This document shows positions 41,372-51,505 of a stretch of 64,000 nt of DNA, piece after piece. The notes below the pieces were generated by a model. It was given only the letters and a program-made list of their open reading frames with translations, was not told the DNA's origin and made no database searches. The DNA comes from Streptomyces leeuwenhoekii (lineage in GTDB: Bacteria > Actinomycetota > Actinomycetes > Streptomycetales > Streptomycetaceae). Position 1 is the first letter of the stretch, and each line of letters starts with the position of its first letter. Made by a program: the position numbers and the translations under genes. The stretch covers positions 3,362,001-3,426,000 of the forward strand of contig NZ_LN831790.1 of the NCBI RefSeq assembly GCF_001013905.1, read 5' to 3'.

Positions 41372-42682
41372 GTGCCCGCACCCAAGAAGGCCGCCAGGCG
41401 ATCCCTGGCGCTCACCGCCGCCGTCCTGACCACCGCCACCGCCGCGCCGCTCGCGCTGACCGCACCCGCCGCGCACGCGGCCCCGAGCCCGTCGGCGAGC
41501 CCCTCGGCGAGCCCGTCGGTCACTCCCCCGGCGCAGATGTCCACCGTGGGCGGCGCCCGGCTCGGCCGCCCCGGGACGCAGGTCAATCTGGCGAGCGGTG
41601 TGCCGGTGCTGCCCAAGGACGTGACCGCCCGGTCGTGGATCGTGGCCGACGCCGAGTCCGGCGAGGTGCTCGCCGCGCACAACGCGCACTGGCGGCTGGC
41701 CCCGGCGAGCACGCTCAAGATGCTGTTCGCGGACACGCTGCTGCCGAAGTTCCCCAAGACCATGACGCACAAGGTCACCCCCGCCGACCTCGCGGGTGTC
41801 GGGGCGGGCTCCAGCCTGGTCGGGATCAAGGAGAACGAGACGTACACCGTCCACGACCTGTGGCTCGGCGTCTTCCTGCGCTCCGGCAACGACGCCGTGC
41901 ACGTGCTGTCCTCGATGAACCAGGGCGTGGCCAAGACCGTCCGGGACATGAACGCGCACGCCGAGGAGCTCCAGGCCCTCGACACCCAGGTGGTCAGCCC
42001 CGACGGCTACGACGCGCCGGAGCAGGTCTCCTCCGCGTACGACCTGACGCTGATCGCCCGCTCCGGGCTCCAGAAGAAGGACTTCCGCGAGTACTGCTCG
42101 ACGGTCAGGGCGAAGTTCCCGGGCAGCACGACGAAGGACAAGAAGGGCAAGACGGTCCGCGAGTCCTTCGAGATCCAGAACACCAACCGGCTGCTGACCG
42201 GCGACGCGGACGTGGACGTCTACCAGGGCATCGCCGGTGTGAAGAACGGCAACACCACCAACGCGGGCGCCACCTTCACCGGCGTCGCCGAGCGCGACGG
42301 CAGGGTGCTGCTCGTCACCGTGATGAACCCGGAGAAGAAGGAGCACAACGCGGTCTACAAGGAGACCGCCCACCTGTTCGACTGGGGGTTCAAGGCCGTC
42401 GGCAAGGTGGAGCCGGTGGGCGAGCTGGTGCCTCCGAAGGGGGCGCAGACCGACGGGAAGCCCGGCGGCGAGGCCGGCGGTGAGGCCGGCGGCACCGATG
42501 CGGGGACCGGCCGGGGCGTGGCGGGCGCCGAGGCGGTGGCGAGCGCCTCGGCCGCCTCGGGCACCGGCGGCATGGGCATCGCGCTGGCGATCACCGGCGG
42601 GCTACTGGCGCTGCTCGCGGGCGGCGCGTTCCTCGTCAACCGCCGCTGGCCGCTGCCGGATCTGGTGCGCCGCCGCCGGTGA
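41372..42682 (+). CDS. D-alanyl-D-alanine carboxypeptidase (S11 penicillin-binding protein)
   Basis: A 436-residue wall enzyme that trims the terminal D-Ala of peptidoglycan stem peptides. A signal peptide (RRSLALTAAVLTTATAAPLA through PAAHAAP) is followed by a Pro/Ser linker. The catalytic SxxK is STLK (Ser113-Lys116). The SxN motif is in FLRSGNDAV. The third motif is KNG in GVKNGNT rather than the usual KTG. Near the C-terminus after a Gly/Ala/Glu stretch lies a membrane anchor (GIALAITGGLLALLAGGAFLV) and a basic tail. GTG 41372 is leaderless; the upstream frame to 41189 is spurious. The last 47 bases overlap the convergent YihY gene. Confidence 0.9.
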   Translation: MPAPKKAARRSLALTAAVLTTATAAPLALTAPAAHAAPSPSASPSASPSVTPPAQMSTVGGARLGRPGTQVNLASGVPVLPKDVTARSWIVADAESGEVLAAHNAHWRLAPASTLKMLFADTLLPKFPKTMTHKVTPADLAGVGAGSSLVGIKENETYTVHDLWLGVFLRSGNDAVHVLSSMNQGVAKTVRDMNAHAEELQALDTQVVSPDGYDAPEQVSSAYDLTLIARSGLQKKDFREYCSTVRAKFPGSTTKDKKGKTVRESFEIQNTNRLLTGDADVDVYQGIAGVKNGNTTNAGATFTGVAERDGRVLLVTVMNPEKKEHNAVYKETAHLFDWGFKAVGKVEPVGELVPPKGAQTDGKPGGEAGGEAGGTDAGTGRGVAGAEAVASASAASGTGGMGIALAITGGLLALLAGGAFLVNRRWPLPDLVRRRR

Positions 42683-43556
42683 CCCCGCCGGTGGCCCCGG
42701 TGCTCTCCTCCTTGCCGCCGGTCGCCGTCCAGGCGGCGCAGAACAGCACCAGCTTCGAGGTGAAGTTGATCCACAGCAGCAGGGCGACCGGAACGCCGAA
42801 CGCGCCGTACATGCTCTTCGCGGCGACGCCCTGCATATAGCCGCTGATCAGCAGTTTCAGCAGTTCGAAGCCGACCGCGCCGAGCAGCGCCGCCACCAGC
42901 AGGCGGCGGCGCGGCGGCTCGGCGCCGGGCAGCAGGGTGAGGACGTACAGCAGCACCAGGAAGTCGGCGAGCACGGCGACGGCGAACGCGGCGGCGTACA
43001 GCAGCACCCCGCCGAAGCCGCCGTCGGCCATGCCCAGCCGGCGGATGATCCAGCCGACCATCGCGGAGGCGACGGTGGAGATGGCGATGGTGACCAGGAG
43101 CGCGCCGCCGAGTCCGACGAGGATGCCGGCGTCCTTGGCCCGGTGCAGCACCGGGTTCTCGTCCTCGTCGGGCAGCTCCCACACCGCGCGCAGGCAGCCC
43201 CGGGTGGAGTCGACCCACCCTATGCCGGTGAACAGCAGCAGGGCCCCGGCGATCAGCCCGACGGTGCCGGCGTTCTGCACCAGGCCCTCGATGTCGAGCT
43301 GGTCGGCGATGCCCGGCACCTGCTCGGCGATCTTGTCCTGGAGCTGGTCCTGCTGCCGGGCGCTGAGCGTGGCGGCGGCGATGGCGGCGGCCAGGGACAG
43401 CAGCGGGAAGAGCGCGACGAAACTGGTGAACGTCATCGCGGCGGCCAGCCGCGTCCACTTCACCCGCTCCAGCCGCTCGTAGGACCGCCACGCGTGCGTG
43501 GCCATCAGCCGCGCCGCCCAGGGCCCTACGACGGGGAGCCTTTTCAGCCAGTCCAT
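42636..43556 (-). CDS. YihY/BrkB-family inner membrane protein
   Basis: A 306-residue polytopic membrane protein with about six helices. RLAAAMTFTSFVALFPLLSL is the family's first motif, TGIGWVDSTRGCLRAVWELP the second, and YGAFGVPVALLLWINFTSKL the last. The family, once named ribonuclease BN, is now thought to be a transporter or flippase-like protein of unknown substrate. It overlaps the end of the GtrA-like gene by 13 bases and is last in the minus-strand run PAP2-UbiA-GtrA-YihY. Its 3' end overlaps the carboxypeptidase gene. The tail is Gly/Thr-rich. Confidence 0.88.
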   Translation of the reverse strand: MDWLKRLPVVGPWAARLMATHAWRSYERLERVKWTRLAAAMTFTSFVALFPLLSLAAAIAAATLSARQQDQLQDKIAEQVPGIADQLDIEGLVQNAGTVGLIAGALLLFTGIGWVDSTRGCLRAVWELPDEDENPVLHRAKDAGILVGLGGALLVTIAISTVASAMVGWIIRRLGMADGGFGGVLLYAAAFAVAVLADFLVLLYVLTLLPGAEPPRRRLLVAALLGAVGFELLKLLISGYMQGVAAKSMYGAFGVPVALLLWINFTSKLVLFCAAWTATGGKEESTGATGGVTGGGAPDPAAASGG

Positions 43557-44041
43557 GATCCGACGCCGCCCCCTGTCCGCTCCACCCGGCCCTTCCGGGC
43601 GGGCCAGGCATTCCGGTCGCTCCGCTCGGGCCGCCCGGCCCGCCCGTTGCCGAAGACCAGTGTCCTAGTGCCCCAAAAACGCAGAAGGGTGGCCAGCGCC
43701 ATGCCGATGCCCGCTCCGGAGACGGTGTCGGCGCGCTGCGAGGTGAGGCCGAGGCCGTAGTGGCTCACGGCCAGGCACAGCAACTGGACGGCCGCCCCGG
43801 CCAGGTTCACCGCGACGAAGAGGGCGTACGGGCGCAGGCCCCGGACGCGGGTGTGCCGGTAGGTGCCGAGGGCGTTGCCCGCGTACGCCACCGAGCAGCC
43901 CGCGACGAAGGACAGGGCCTTGGCGGTGAGCGGGTCGGCACCGGCGGGGCCGCGCAGATACGTGAAGAGGCCGAGGTCGGCGGCGTAGGCCGCGAGCCCG
44001 GCCGCGGCGAACCCGGCCAGCTCGCGCCGGCGGCCTACCAA
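43544..44041 (-). CDS. GtrA-family membrane protein
   Basis: A 165-residue protein with four membrane helices: LAGFAAAGLAAYAADLGLFT, KALSFVAGCSVAYAGNALGT, YALFVAVNLAGAAVQLLCLA and GAGIGMALATLLRFWGTRTL. YAGNALGTYRHT corresponds to the family's N-x-x-x-T-F/Y segment. GtrA-like proteins are linked to movement of polyprenyl-linked sugars, and in mycobacteria a member sits beside dprE1/dprE2 (Rv3789). The start is taken as TTG 44041, which overlaps the UbiA stop with GGCGGTGG upstream; GTG 44074 inside UbiA is the alternative. The basic tail runs into the YihY start. Confidence 0.8.
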   Translation of the reverse strand: MVGRRRELAGFAAAGLAAYAADLGLFTYLRGPAGADPLTAKALSFVAGCSVAYAGNALGTYRHTRVRGLRPYALFVAVNLAGAAVQLLCLAVSHYGLGLTSQRADTVSGAGIGMALATLLRFWGTRTLVFGNGRAGRPERSDRNAWPARKGRVERTGGGVGSWTG

Positions 44042-44982
44042 TTGACCACCGCCAGGCCGTACATGGCCACCCACACCCCGCCGATGAGGGTGAGGGCGCG
44101 GTCGCGCAGGACGACGTCCTCGGGTTCCCCGGCGGTGCCGCGGTCGGCGAAGACCGCGTAGCGCAGGACGGCGAGGATGAAGGCGACCATGGACAGTTGC
44201 CGCCAGGGCAGCACGCTGGTGTGCGGCACCCCGCCCTCCTCCAGCGCCCACAGGCAGTAGGCGAGGACGGCGACCCCGGCGGCGAGCTGCCAGACGAAGC
44301 GGAGGTAGCCGGTGGTGTACTCGGTGAGCAGCGCGCGCGTGGCGCCCGCCTTCCCGGCCATCTGCACGGCCTCGGAGTAGCGCTTGGCCGACACCATGAA
44401 CAGCGCCCCGAACCCGGTGGTGATCAGGAACCAGCGGGACAGCGGGATGCCGAGGGCGAGCCCGCCGACCACCGCCCGCATCAGGAAGCCGGTCGTGACG
44501 ACGGCGAGGTCGACGACCAGGACGTGCTTGAGGCAGACGCAGTAGGCGAGTTGCAGGCCGGTGTACGCCGTCAGCAGGGCCGCGACGGACGGGGCGCACA
44601 GCCAGGCCGCCGCGGCGGGCGCGAGGACCATGAGGGCGCCGCCGACGGCGTACGCGACGGGCACGGGGACCTGTCCGGCGGCGACGGGACGGTGCCGTTT
44701 GACCGGGTGGGCGCGGTCGGCCTCGGCGTCGCGGGCGTCGTTGACCAGGTAGACGGCGGCGGCGCACGCCGTGAACAGGGCGAAGACGAGCGCGAGACGG
44801 GCGAGGGCGTGGAGCGAGAACAGCTCGCCGGCGGCGGCCGGGGCGGCGACGACGAGCACGTTCTTCACCCACTGCCGGGGACGGGCGGTCCTCAGCAGGC
44901 CGGTGAGCAGTCTGCCGGTGCGGGGCGGCGCGGGCGGCGTCCCCTCCCCGGTGCGCTGCCGCAGGATCGTGGTGTCAGTCAC
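44035..44982 (-). CDS. UbiA-family decaprenyl-phosphate phosphoribosyltransferase-like protein
   Basis: A 315-residue membrane prenyltransferase. RTARPRQWVKNVLVVAAPAA is the typical opening, and VNDARDAEADRAHPVKRHRP is the N-D-x-x-D-x-x-x-D polyphosphate site followed by the H-P-x-K-x-x-R-P signature of DPPR synthases such as Rv3806c. About eight helices follow, with SAKRYSEAVQMA in a loop. It should transfer phosphoribose from PRPP to a C50-type polyprenyl phosphate. The GTG at 44982 overlaps the PAP2 stop by eight bases. With the PAP2 phosphatase and the divergent DprE1/DprE2 it completes a pathway to polyprenyl-phosphoryl-arabinose. Confidence 0.88.
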   Translation of the reverse strand: MTDTTILRQRTGEGTPPAPPRTGRLLTGLLRTARPRQWVKNVLVVAAPAAAGELFSLHALARLALVFALFTACAAAVYLVNDARDAEADRAHPVKRHRPVAAGQVPVPVAYAVGGALMVLAPAAAAWLCAPSVAALLTAYTGLQLAYCVCLKHVLVVDLAVVTTGFLMRAVVGGLALGIPLSRWFLITTGFGALFMVSAKRYSEAVQMAGKAGATRALLTEYTTGYLRFVWQLAAGVAVLAYCLWALEEGGVPHTSVLPWRQLSMVAFILAVLRYAVFADRGTAGEPEDVVLRDRALTLIGGVWVAMYGLAVVNW

Positions 44983-45655
44983 GGCCGCCTCCCCGCATCC
45001 AGCGGACGCCGAGCCGGGCCGTGAGCGCGCCGAGGGCCGCGCCCGCCGCGACGTCCGAGGGGTAGTGGACGCCGGCGACCAGACGGGAGACGCACACCGC
45101 GGCGGCGAGCGGCGGTACGGCGTGCGCGCCGAGCGCCCCGAAGGCGACGGCCGCCGCGGCGGCCGAGGTGGCGTGCGAGCTGGGGAAGGAGTGCCGGCCG
45201 ACGGTGCTCACCAGCGGCTCGACGTGCGCGGGGCGCGGACGGCGTACGACCCGTTTGACGCCCATGCTGACGAGGTGCGCGCCCGCCACGAGCGCGGTGC
45301 CGCGCAGCCAGGCGCCGCGCCGCGCGCCGTCCGTGGCGGCCCCCGCGAGGCCCGCCGCGACCCACAGCGCGCCGTGCTCCCCCGCCCAGGACAGGGCGCG
45401 TGCGGCACCGGCCACACGCGGGTCGCCACCGCACGCCCTGAGCGCCGTCACGATCCGGTGGTCCATGGTCCGGGCGCCGCTCCGGTCGTCCCGCTCGTCC
45501 CGCTCGTCCCGGACGTCCCGGACGTTCCGGCCGTTCCGGGCGTCCTCGTGATGCCGGTGGTCCTCGTGACCGACGCGATCCTCGCGATCCTCATGGGCCT
45601 GGTGACCCTCGTGGTCCTCGCGGTCCTCGTGATGCTGGTGGTCCTGGTGGTCCAT
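44975..45655 (-). CDS. PAP2-family phosphatase with His/Asp-rich N-terminus
   Basis: A membrane phosphatase of the PAP2 type: KRVVRRPRP, FPSSHATSAAAAA and SRLVAGVHYPSDV are the three catalytic motifs. It probably removes the 5-phosphate from polyprenyl-phosphoryl-phosphoribose (the role proposed for Rv3807c). With the ATG at 45655 the protein has 226 residues and a 63-residue N-terminus of His, Asp, Glu and Arg repeats beginning MDHQDHQHHEDREDHEGHQ. The alternative ATG at 45466 (MDHRIVTALRACG) removes it and gives a more standard length. GTGAG lies five bases before the first ATG, slightly favouring the long form. It overlaps the UbiA start. Confidence 0.82.
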   Translation of the reverse strand: MDHQDHQHHEDREDHEGHQAHEDREDRVGHEDHRHHEDARNGRNVRDVRDERDERDDRSGARTMDHRIVTALRACGGDPRVAGAARALSWAGEHGALWVAAGLAGAATDGARRGAWLRGTALVAGAHLVSMGVKRVVRRPRPAHVEPLVSTVGRHSFPSSHATSAAAAAVAFGALGAHAVPPLAAAVCVSRLVAGVHYPSDVAAGAALGALTARLGVRWMRGGGRD

Positions 45656-45763
45656 GTGGACTCACTGTTCACCCCGGCCGCGCGGGAACACCGGAAAAAC
45701 TCCGGCAATATTGAGCGACATCCCATTAATCACCCATTTCGGGTAGAGAGTTAATGTTTCTCG

Positions 45764-45799
45764 ACCAATCCCGGCATTGGTGACGATACGGTCACCGCC
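45764..45799 (+). promoter_or_regulatory. Leaderless dprE1 promoter with two inverted repeats
   Basis: TACGGT at 45787-45792 is followed by seven bases (CACCGCC) and the ATG at 45800. The -10 box lies inside GGTGAC-N6-GTCACC (45779-45796), and just upstream is ACCAAT-N6-ATTGGT (45764-45781), which shares three bases with it. Two overlapping palindromes over a -10/-35 region are a plausible operator. The broader 45656-45763 stretch is AT-richer than the genes. Confidence 0.55.
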
Positions 45800-47158
45800 A
45801 TGTCTGTCGACACCACCGTTTCCGTCACCGGATGGGGCCGCACCGCCCCCACCGCCGCCCGGCTGATCCGCCCCGCGACCTACGAGGAGGCCGCGGCGGC
45901 GGTCCGGGAGTGCGGGGCCCGCGGCGGCATCCCCCGGGGCCTGGGGCGGGCGTACGGGGACGCGGCGCAGAACGCGGGCGGAGCCGTGTTCGACATGACG
46001 GGCCTGGACCGCATCCACGCGATCGACGCCGACGGCGGCACCGTGCTCTGCGACGCGGGCGTCTCGCTGCACCGCCTGATGGAGGTGCTGCTGCCGCTGG
46101 GCTGGTTCGTGCCGGTGACGCCCGGCACCCGCTACGTCACGGTCGGCGGCGCGATCGGCGCGGACATCCACGGCAAGAACCACCATGTCTCGGGCTCCTT
46201 CTCCCGGCACGTCCTGGCCTTCGAACTGCTCACCGCCGACGGCGGCATCCGCACGGTGACGCCCGGCACCCCCCTGTTCGACGCGACCGCGGGCGGCATG
46301 GGCCTGACCGGCGTGATCCTCACCGCGACGGTGCGCCTGCAGCCGGTGGAGACGGCGTTGATGGCGGTCGACACCGAACGCGCGACGGACCTCGACGACC
46401 TGATGGCCCGCCTCACCACCACCGACCACCGCTACCGCTACTCGGTCGCCTGGATCGACCTGCTCGCCCGGGGCGCCGCGACCGGCCGCGCGGTCCTCAC
46501 CCGCGGCGACCACGCCCCGCTGGACGCGCTGCCGAAGGGCGCCCGCGCCCGGCAGGACCCGCTGGCCTTCCGCGTCTCCCGCTTCCCGGCCGCCCCCGCC
46601 TCGCTGCCGGAGGGACTGCTGAGCCGCACCACCGTGGGCCTGTTCAACGAGGTCTGGTACCGCAAGGCGCCCCGCGCCCAGAAGGGCCGTCTCCAGCGGA
46701 TCGCTAGCTTCTTCCACCCGCTGGACGGCGTCCCCCACTGGAACCGGATCTACGGCCGCGGCGGCTTCGTGCAGTACCAGTTCGTCGTGGGGTACGGCCG
46801 GGAGGACACCCTGCGACGGATCGTGCGGCGCATCTCCGAGCACCGCTGCCCGTCCTTCCTGGCCGTCCTCAAACGGTTCGGGGACGCCGACCCGGGCTGG
46901 CTCTCCTTCCCGGTGCCCGGCTGGACGCTCGCCCTGGACATCCCCGCCGGGCTGCCCGGCCTCGGCGCCTTCCTGGACGAGCTGGACGAGGAGGTCGCCG
47001 CCGCCGGCGGACGGGTGTACCTCGCCAAGGACTCCCGGCTGCGGCCCGACCTGCTCGCCGCGATGTACCCGCGCCTGGACGACTTCCGCGCCCTGCGCGC
47101 CGAGCTCGACCCGCGCGGGGTGTTCACCTCGGACCTGTCCCGCCGACTCACCCTCTAG
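45800..47158 (+). CDS. dprE1: Decaprenylphosphoryl-beta-D-ribose 2'-oxidase-like FAD enzyme
   Basis: A 452-residue VAO-type flavoprotein that oxidises the 2'-OH of polyprenyl-phosphoryl-ribose. RGLGRAYGDAAQNAGG, VPVTPGTRYVTVGGAIGADI, HGKNHHVSGSF and TAGGMGLTGVILTAT form the FAD domain. LKRFGDADPGWLSFPVPGW and VYLAKDSRLRPDLLAAMYP align with M. tuberculosis DprE1 around Lys418. The residue matching Cys387, the benzothiazinone target, is Ala378 here (PGWTLALDIP), as in naturally resistant species. The start ATG 45800 is leaderless. The reductase DprE2 follows eight bases later. Assignment to the arabinose pathway rests on both enzymes being together. Confidence 0.88.
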   Translation: MSVDTTVSVTGWGRTAPTAARLIRPATYEEAAAAVRECGARGGIPRGLGRAYGDAAQNAGGAVFDMTGLDRIHAIDADGGTVLCDAGVSLHRLMEVLLPLGWFVPVTPGTRYVTVGGAIGADIHGKNHHVSGSFSRHVLAFELLTADGGIRTVTPGTPLFDATAGGMGLTGVILTATVRLQPVETALMAVDTERATDLDDLMARLTTTDHRYRYSVAWIDLLARGAATGRAVLTRGDHAPLDALPKGARARQDPLAFRVSRFPAAPASLPEGLLSRTTVGLFNEVWYRKAPRAQKGRLQRIASFFHPLDGVPHWNRIYGRGGFVQYQFVVGYGREDTLRRIVRRISEHRCPSFLAVLKRFGDADPGWLSFPVPGWTLALDIPAGLPGLGAFLDELDEEVAAAGGRVYLAKDSRLRPDLLAAMYPRLDDFRALRAELDPRGVFTSDLSRRLTL

Positions 47159-47166
47159 GAGCCGCC

Positions 47167-47922
47167 GTGAAGGACGCCTTCGGCATCCCCCAGTCCCTGC
47201 TCGTCCTCGGCGGTACGTCCGAGATCGCGCTGGCCACCGCCCGCCGCCTCGTCGCCCGCCGCACCCGCACGGTCTGGCTGGCCGGGCGCCCGTCGCCCGC
47301 CCTGGAGCAGGCCGCGGCCGATCTGCGCGCCCTGGGCGCCCAGGTCCGCACCGTCGCCTTCGACGCGCTCGACCCCGAGTCCCACGAGGCGGTGCTCGGC
47401 AAGGTCTTCGCCGAGGGCGACGTCGACCTCGTCCTGCTGGCCTTCGGCATCCTCGGCGACCAGGCCCACGACGAGCGCGAGCCGGTCAGCGCCGTGCGGG
47501 TCGCGCAGACCAACTACACCGGCGCGGTCTCGGCGGGCCTGGTGAGCGCCGCCGCGCTCCAGGCCCAGGGGCACGGCTCCCTGGTCGTGCTCTCCTCCGT
47601 CGCCGGTGAGCGGGCCCGCCGCGCCAACTTCATCTACGGCTCCAGCAAGGCCGGCCTGGACGCCTTCGCGCAGGGGCTGGGCGACGCGCTGCACGGCACG
47701 GGCGTGCACGTGATGGTGGTACGCCCCGGGTTCGTGCGGTCGAGGATGACCGCCGGGCTGGAGGAGGCGCCGCTCGCCACCACCCCGGAGGCGGTCGCCA
47801 CCGCGATCGAGCTGGGTCTGCGGCGCCGCTCGGAGACGGTGTGGGTGCCCGGCGCCCTGCGCCTGGTGATGTCGGCCGTACGGCATCTGCCGCGGGCGGT
47901 CTTCCGGCGGCTGCCCGTCTGA
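47167..47922 (+). CDS. dprE2: Decaprenylphospho-2-keto-erythro-pentofuranose reductase-like SDR
   Basis: A 251-residue short-chain dehydrogenase that reduces the keto intermediate to polyprenyl-phosphoryl-arabinose with NADH. SLLVLGGTSEIALATARRLV is the cofactor motif, LLAFGILGDQ and VLSSVAGERARRANF come before the catalytic YGSSKAGLDAF (Tyr-x-x-x-Lys), and VRPGFVRSRMT follows. The N-terminus KDAFGIPQSLLVLGG is like mycobacterial DprE2. The GTG at 47167 is preceded by AGGAG six bases away and the gene follows dprE1 after eight bases. A perfect hairpin at 47939-47971 ends the unit. Confidence 0.88.
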   Translation: MKDAFGIPQSLLVLGGTSEIALATARRLVARRTRTVWLAGRPSPALEQAAADLRALGAQVRTVAFDALDPESHEAVLGKVFAEGDVDLVLLAFGILGDQAHDEREPVSAVRVAQTNYTGAVSAGLVSAAALQAQGHGSLVVLSSVAGERARRANFIYGSSKAGLDAFAQGLGDALHGTGVHVMVVRPGFVRSRMTAGLEEAPLATTPEAVATAIELGLRRRSETVWVPGALRLVMSAVRHLPRAVFRRLPV

Positions 47923-47938
47923 GGACCGCCCTGGCAGG

Positions 47939-47971
47939 TCGTACCGTCGCGGGGCGAGCGCGACGGTACGA
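47939..47971. terminator. Bidirectional terminator after dprE2
   Basis: TCGTACCGTCGC (47939-47950) and GCGACGGTACGA (47960-47971) form a perfect 12-base stem with a 9-base loop. It lies between the convergent dprE2 and 2H phosphoesterase genes and can serve both. Confidence 0.85.
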
Positions 47972-47976
47972 GGCTT

Positions 47977-48555
47977 CTAGCAGGCCGGCAGGGTGCCGCG
48001 GTGGCCGCGGGCCGCCTGGGGCGGGACCACGGGCCGGCCGAAGCGGAACTCGCGCAGGGTGCGCCACACCCCGTCGGCGCCCTGCTCGTACAGGGCGAAC
48101 CCGGTGCAGGGCCACTCGGCCTCGTAGTCGGCGAGCTCCTCGAAGGCGCGGTCCATCGCGGCCTCGTCGATGCCGTGCGCCACCGTGACGTGCGGGTGGT
48201 ACGGGAACTGCAGCTCGCGGGCGACCGGGCCGGAGGCGTCGCGGACCTGCTTCTGGAGCCAGGTGCACGCCTCCGCGCCCTCGACGACCTGCACGAAGAC
48301 CACCGGCGACAGCGGGCGGAAGGTGCCGGTGCCGGACAGCCGCATCGGGAAGGAGCGGCCGGCCGCCGCCACCTCGGCCAGGTGCGTCTCGATGGCGGGC
48401 AGCGCCGCCTCGTCGACCTCCGTGGGCGGCAGCAGGGTGACATGGGTGGGGATGCCGTGAGCCGCGGCGTCGCCGAAGCCCGCGCGCAGCTTTTGGAGCT
48501 GGCTGCCGTGCGGCTCCGGGACCGCGATCGACACGCCGATCGTTACGGTCCCCAC
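47977..48555 (-). CDS. 2H phosphoesterase (2'-5' RNA ligase family) protein
   Basis: A 192-residue protein of the 2H superfamily. The two HxT motifs are THVTLLPP and PHVTVAHG, the hallmark of the active site, with FPMRLSGTGTFRPLSPVVFV between. Members hydrolyse 2',3'-cyclic phosphates or related bonds in RNA or nucleotides; the natural substrate is unknown. GTG 48555 has AGGAG six bases upstream, so the 45-codon extension to 48690 is rejected. It is downstream of trpS on the same strand but separated by a terminator. Confidence 0.85.
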   Translation of the reverse strand: MGTVTIGVSIAVPEPHGSQLQKLRAGFGDAAAHGIPTHVTLLPPTEVDEAALPAIETHLAEVAAAGRSFPMRLSGTGTFRPLSPVVFVQVVEGAEACTWLQKQVRDASGPVARELQFPYHPHVTVAHGIDEAAMDRAFEELADYEAEWPCTGFALYEQGADGVWRTLREFRFGRPVVPPQAARGHRGTLPAC

Positions 48556-48603
48556 GTCGTCTCCTGTCGTTCTGTCGGCGCTGCCCGCCTCCGCGGCGGG
48601 CAG

Positions 48604-48627
48604 GAGGGGCCGCGGGCGCGGCCCCTC
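48604..48627 (-). terminator. Terminator of trpS
   Basis: GAGGGGCCGCG (48604-48614) and CGCGGCCCCTC (48617-48627) form an almost perfect self-complementary stem, in which the innermost pairs must open to make a loop. It lies 98 bases after the trpS stop and before the 2H phosphoesterase start. Confidence 0.7.
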
Positions 48628-48724
48628 GGTTATCGACTGTAAGGCCACGACCGTGCCCTGGGCAGGCGCAGCCGTGGTGATGTGTGGCAACGGGTGGTGG
48701 TGACCCGTGCCCGGTGGTGCGCGG

Positions 48725-51424
<2,700 letters not shown>

Positions 51425-51505
51425 TCACGGCCCGTGGTCAGCCTACCGGGCGCCCGGCGGTGCGACGTGCCGCCGTCCATGATGCGAGCCGCCCGGCGCC
51501 TCGCG

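Noticed and set aside
45550..45754. Plus-strand hydrophobic frame (ILMGLVTLVVLAVLVMLVV type)
   Set aside because: It is the complement of the His/Asp/Glu codons of the PAP2 N-terminus, not an independent membrane peptide.
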